This document shows positions 60,823 to 64,000 of a stretch of DNA of 64,000 bases, in pieces. The notes below the pieces were generated by a model. It was not told where the DNA came from. It did no database searches and worked only from the letters and a program-made list of their open reading frames with translations. The stretch covers positions 49,431,554-49,495,553 of the forward strand of contig OX485803.1 of assembly GCA_950295325.1 (NCBI GenBank). Reading direction: 5' to 3'. Each line of letters starts with the position of its first letter. Within the stretch, counting starts at the first letter, position 1. The translations under genes were made by a program, and so were the position numbers. The DNA comes from Polytrichum commune. Its lineage: Eukaryota; Streptophyta; Polytrichopsida; Polytrichales; Polytrichaceae.

Positions 60823-62800
60823 GTAGTTTAGGGTCATCTTAGACCTATAACATTACTAAGACCATAGAGTCTATTCTCTTTTCATTTGAGGGTGCATGTT
60901 TTGAGAAAGGCAGCGACTAGTAAGATATTAATCATATTATAGTAAGGACTTGGTTGGTGGTGGAGCATATAAAGTACACTCTAAAACTCTATAATATCAA
61001 CCTCTTTAATGTCATCCATTCTCTTAAATCCTCAAACCCTAAGGAAACAAATGTTCTCAATTTAAATCTCACTCGTTGTCATGTTTTCCTCTCATATATC
61101 ACGGGTTTTCACATCAAAGAAAATCACCGAAGAATGTGAACCACATGTTCGCATGCATCATGTTGTCATCATTGTTATTATTGCAATGTTGACTTTGTGT
61201 TATTCCATAATGCCACATGCCACACTAATTGTCTTTTATCACGCATTCATGTTAACACTACACAACTCCTTAATACCATGTGCACTTTGGTTGCCACAAG
61301 CGTGGTATTATGGAGTTTGGAGTGTAAATATCATATCAAGACAAAGGACTGACCTGGTTTGGAAGCAATGACCCAACAATGATTATATGACACGTGGTGA
61401 GAGTTGATTGGTAGTATTGGGAAATGGAGAAGACATGCTCTCAAATTCAGACTGAGACTAACCAAATACTCGGATCCCTCCACATTATTCTAGAATCCTA
61501 CCCATGGCCCATAGATTACCACGTAAGCATTGAGTAATGTTATGTCATTTATTCGATGGAGTTAAACTATAAAGTGGCAAGGAGGGTACCAAAAAGGGGT
61601 TGGGAGCTTGTGTTTTGGAGGACAACTCTTTATAATGCATGTTCTTGGATATACACCTAACCACACATCATTCAGATTTAAGTATCTTATTATGAACTAC
61701 CAACTCAAAAATATAACAACACCGTACTTCACATTGATGGCAATCATAACGTTGACCAACTACAACTTTAGGATGGGTGGGCTAGGAATAAGTCAATTAT
61801 TATTCGATACTATACCATACGTATTCTTTCTTACCAATAGGTGTAGCCCAATAAACTCGAGTGAAGCACTGTCACTGATATTATTAAAATGAAATGGTTG
61901 ATAGCAACTGAATAATGGTATGACATTGGAGTCGTCTATCTTTATTTTTCTTGTTCCTATCAACAAGAATAACCAAATCGGCATGCATACCTTAAGCATG
62001 CAACGATTATAGCACTAATTACATGCAAAACAAAACATTGTTGAGGGCCCTCAAAGTGTTTTCTTTTCTTTATTTGGATTAATTAGTGTATATCTATCGT
62101 CTACTAACCTAGATCCACAGGCAACATGCCTACTTGCAACAAGCTTAACTAGGTGACGTTGCTCCCCAAACCCTCCATTTCCTTATCTCGTCCATGCATG
62201 TATGGAGAGAAGAAATATTATGGTTTTGGGAGGGGTAGTTGAGAACGAGCCCACTTCTTGCTTATGGTTGCAAGAGGAATGGGCCACGCTTCTTTATGGA
62301 GGCTAATAAAAGGGGATGCGGACGCTTGATGCATGTGGTTGATGCAAGTAGTGCATTAGGTGACTTAGAAGTTAGGTATGTTGCAAAGGCAAATACAAAA
62401 GTTCATTGAATTACGAAGGTCTTTACAGATAAATTCTTCCATCAATTGAATTCTTGATTTTGAATTGAGAGTAGATTGTTTGTCATGTCTCCAAATTAAA
62501 CTATGGCTATCATTAAAGCATGCATGGTAGAGATTGATTAACAAGTGGAATAAAATGTGTCACGTAGCTTTTTTTGTTCAAGATACTTTGAATTTTGATC
62601 GCTATCAAACCTACAAGTTGCAAGCAAGGAAAGTCAACACAAGAACACACATGAAGCTAGAATTGTCAAAAATGTCATAGACCAACAAAATATTCTCCAA
62701 TTGAGGGTTGGTGTGTTGGGAGGGTTTATAAGATGTGAAGAAAATTTGGTAGTTGTTGGGTGGAGTATAGGGATCCAATTGACTTAATGGATTGTCCATC
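60823..62800. other. Non-coding stretch, nothing recognised
   Basis: AT-rich, with short open frames (61081-61371, 61608-61892) lacking known domains. No clear repeats. Confidence 0.4.
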
Positions 62801-62809
62801 AAACAGGGA

Positions 62810-63225
62810 TGTTTGCTTATGTTGGTATCAAAAACGCGAACAACAAGTGGACTTACGATCTTACTAATCATTTGATTGAAAAAAGTAATTGTGTTAGTGT
62901 CTATGACATATATTGTAGATGTAGCTGCTTATGAGTTATATGCAGGGGATGAAAAAATCTTCAACGACTTTATGATGAATGCTAGGGTTTTTCATTTTAC
63001 ATATGATAGGGGTTGATTGTTATTCAAAATCATGTTTATATACTTATGTTAATGACTATGTGTGAACGTAAATATTTTTATGTATACACATTGTCGCTCT
63101 TATTTTGTTATTGAAATTGCATGTGTATTTCTTGATTTTACGAAAAAAGAAGAAGAAAATTTGTATGTAGAGGATTTTAAGAGTATATTGTGATGCACAT
63201 GATTCTTGGTTTTAATGAAAGGTGC
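62810..63225 (+). mobile_element. M3-related remnant, right end with cargo fragment
   Basis: The right end, TTCTTGGTTTTAATGAAAGG then TGCGCCCCCCAGGG, matches the right end of the 47462-47957 element (TGCTTGGTTTTAATGAATAG then TGCACTCCCTGAG). 62810-62985 matches the inverse of about 57310-57500, including a WTYDLTNHL-like reading against WTYNLTNHL. The left end was not found. Confidence 0.55.
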
Positions 63226-64000
63226 GCCCCCCAGGGTATTGGTACGCTAGACATTTAGTTTACATTTGTTTGTGTTGACTTGTGGTTTTGCATTTATAAT
63301 TGTTGAAGGACAAATACATATTCACCAAGAATGTGGAGTTGGAATGAACTTGAATCTTCCATTCTTGAAGTGGTTGTGCCACTGAGTACTTACATGAGAC
63401 GGCCACTTGGCCTTTAGTCCTACAACTTTGCTAAGAGGTGTGGCTAATTCCTACTATTAAATAGTCGGTTAATCCTTTTGATTGGATCTAGGGGCAAATA
63501 GTTACCGTGGGTGGTTCCTGTAGTGCTACCCCATGTGTCTATGTTGTAGATCCTATGTGTTTGTCTCGTAGTGGAAAATTACATCAAAGTGTAATTTTCC
63601 AACACTTTTGATGCTTACTTATGAGGTTTTGTGGCAACGCAAGTATACAATTAACATACTAGAATTTATATGGAAGCAATTCTTTGGTCAAGTGACTTTG
63701 TCTATGCACTTCAAGTACCAACATGAGTTTTAATCACAACTACAACACTTCAAGGTCAAGGTGTGAAGTGCCATCCACTTGAGATATGGTACAGGGGCCC
63801 CCAAGACATAGACTTTTTGGATTTTAGTGTACCACAATTATAGTTCAACCATCATCCACTATGCTCTATATGTTGTCTTTATATTGAGGTGCGTTAGAAT
63901 CATTTTTTTTGCATTTTGGCGTTGCACTATATTTGTGCATTAATTGTGATGCACTTTAATTCACGAGCTTCTATCACTAAAACAAAAATACAATCAAACA
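63226..64000. other. Non-coding stretch, nothing recognised
   Basis: No open frame with a known domain and no clear repeat to the end of the window. Confidence 0.4.

Overview
The window is nuclear DNA of a land plant. It is AT-rich, with dense GT-AG introns, telo-box motifs, and nests of plant-type MITEs with plant hAT, MULE and LINE remnants. Both cellular genes are conserved in plants, and one (RUNKEL) has the plant form. I cannot name the species. The LINE type and the divergence of the genes make a seed-free plant plausible, but that is inference.

Layout. 1-16 kb has no recognisable protein gene. It holds layered dispersed repeats, at least five short TIR elements (several with clean target-site duplications), a 49-bp tandem repeat, and one well-folded tRNA gene (minus strand, 3948-4020) whose anticodon reads UCA. 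16.8-21 kb holds a ten-exon minus-strand gene for an NDUFAF6-like mitochondrial complex I assembly factor. Its 5' region and one intron each carry a local tandem duplication. After about 5 kb of intergenic DNA, a fifteen-exon plus-strand gene (27139-36891) encodes a 1438-residue RUNKEL/ULK4-type protein: an N-terminal kinase domain, a charged linker, and a long HEAT/armadillo-like C-terminal region. All exon junctions in both genes were worked out by hand and keep frame.

37.6-44 kb holds a hAT-superfamily transposase gene, disrupted by an apparent one-base frameshift in an A run. It carries a 27-bp minisatellite upstream and arrays of a GCTGGTTAAT-type motif that are inverted between its two sides. 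44.4-46 kb is a satellite of about 220-bp monomers interrupted by a MITE. 46-64 kb is mostly transposon debris: three related MULE-like TIR elements, a degenerate RT/RNase H LINE (55.9-59.35 kb) split by one of those MULEs with its 10-bp target duplication preserved, and possible tRNA-derived sequence near 60.8 kb.

The two cellular genes are not functionally linked: one serves mitochondrial complex I assembly, the other phragmoplast and microtubule function. They are divergently transcribed neighbours. The points most worth following are the UCA tRNA, the unidentified coding-like cargo in the 57-58 kb MULE (with a relative at 62.8-63.2 kb), the inverted motif arrays of the hAT element, and the nested MITE cluster at 6.1-7.5 kb.
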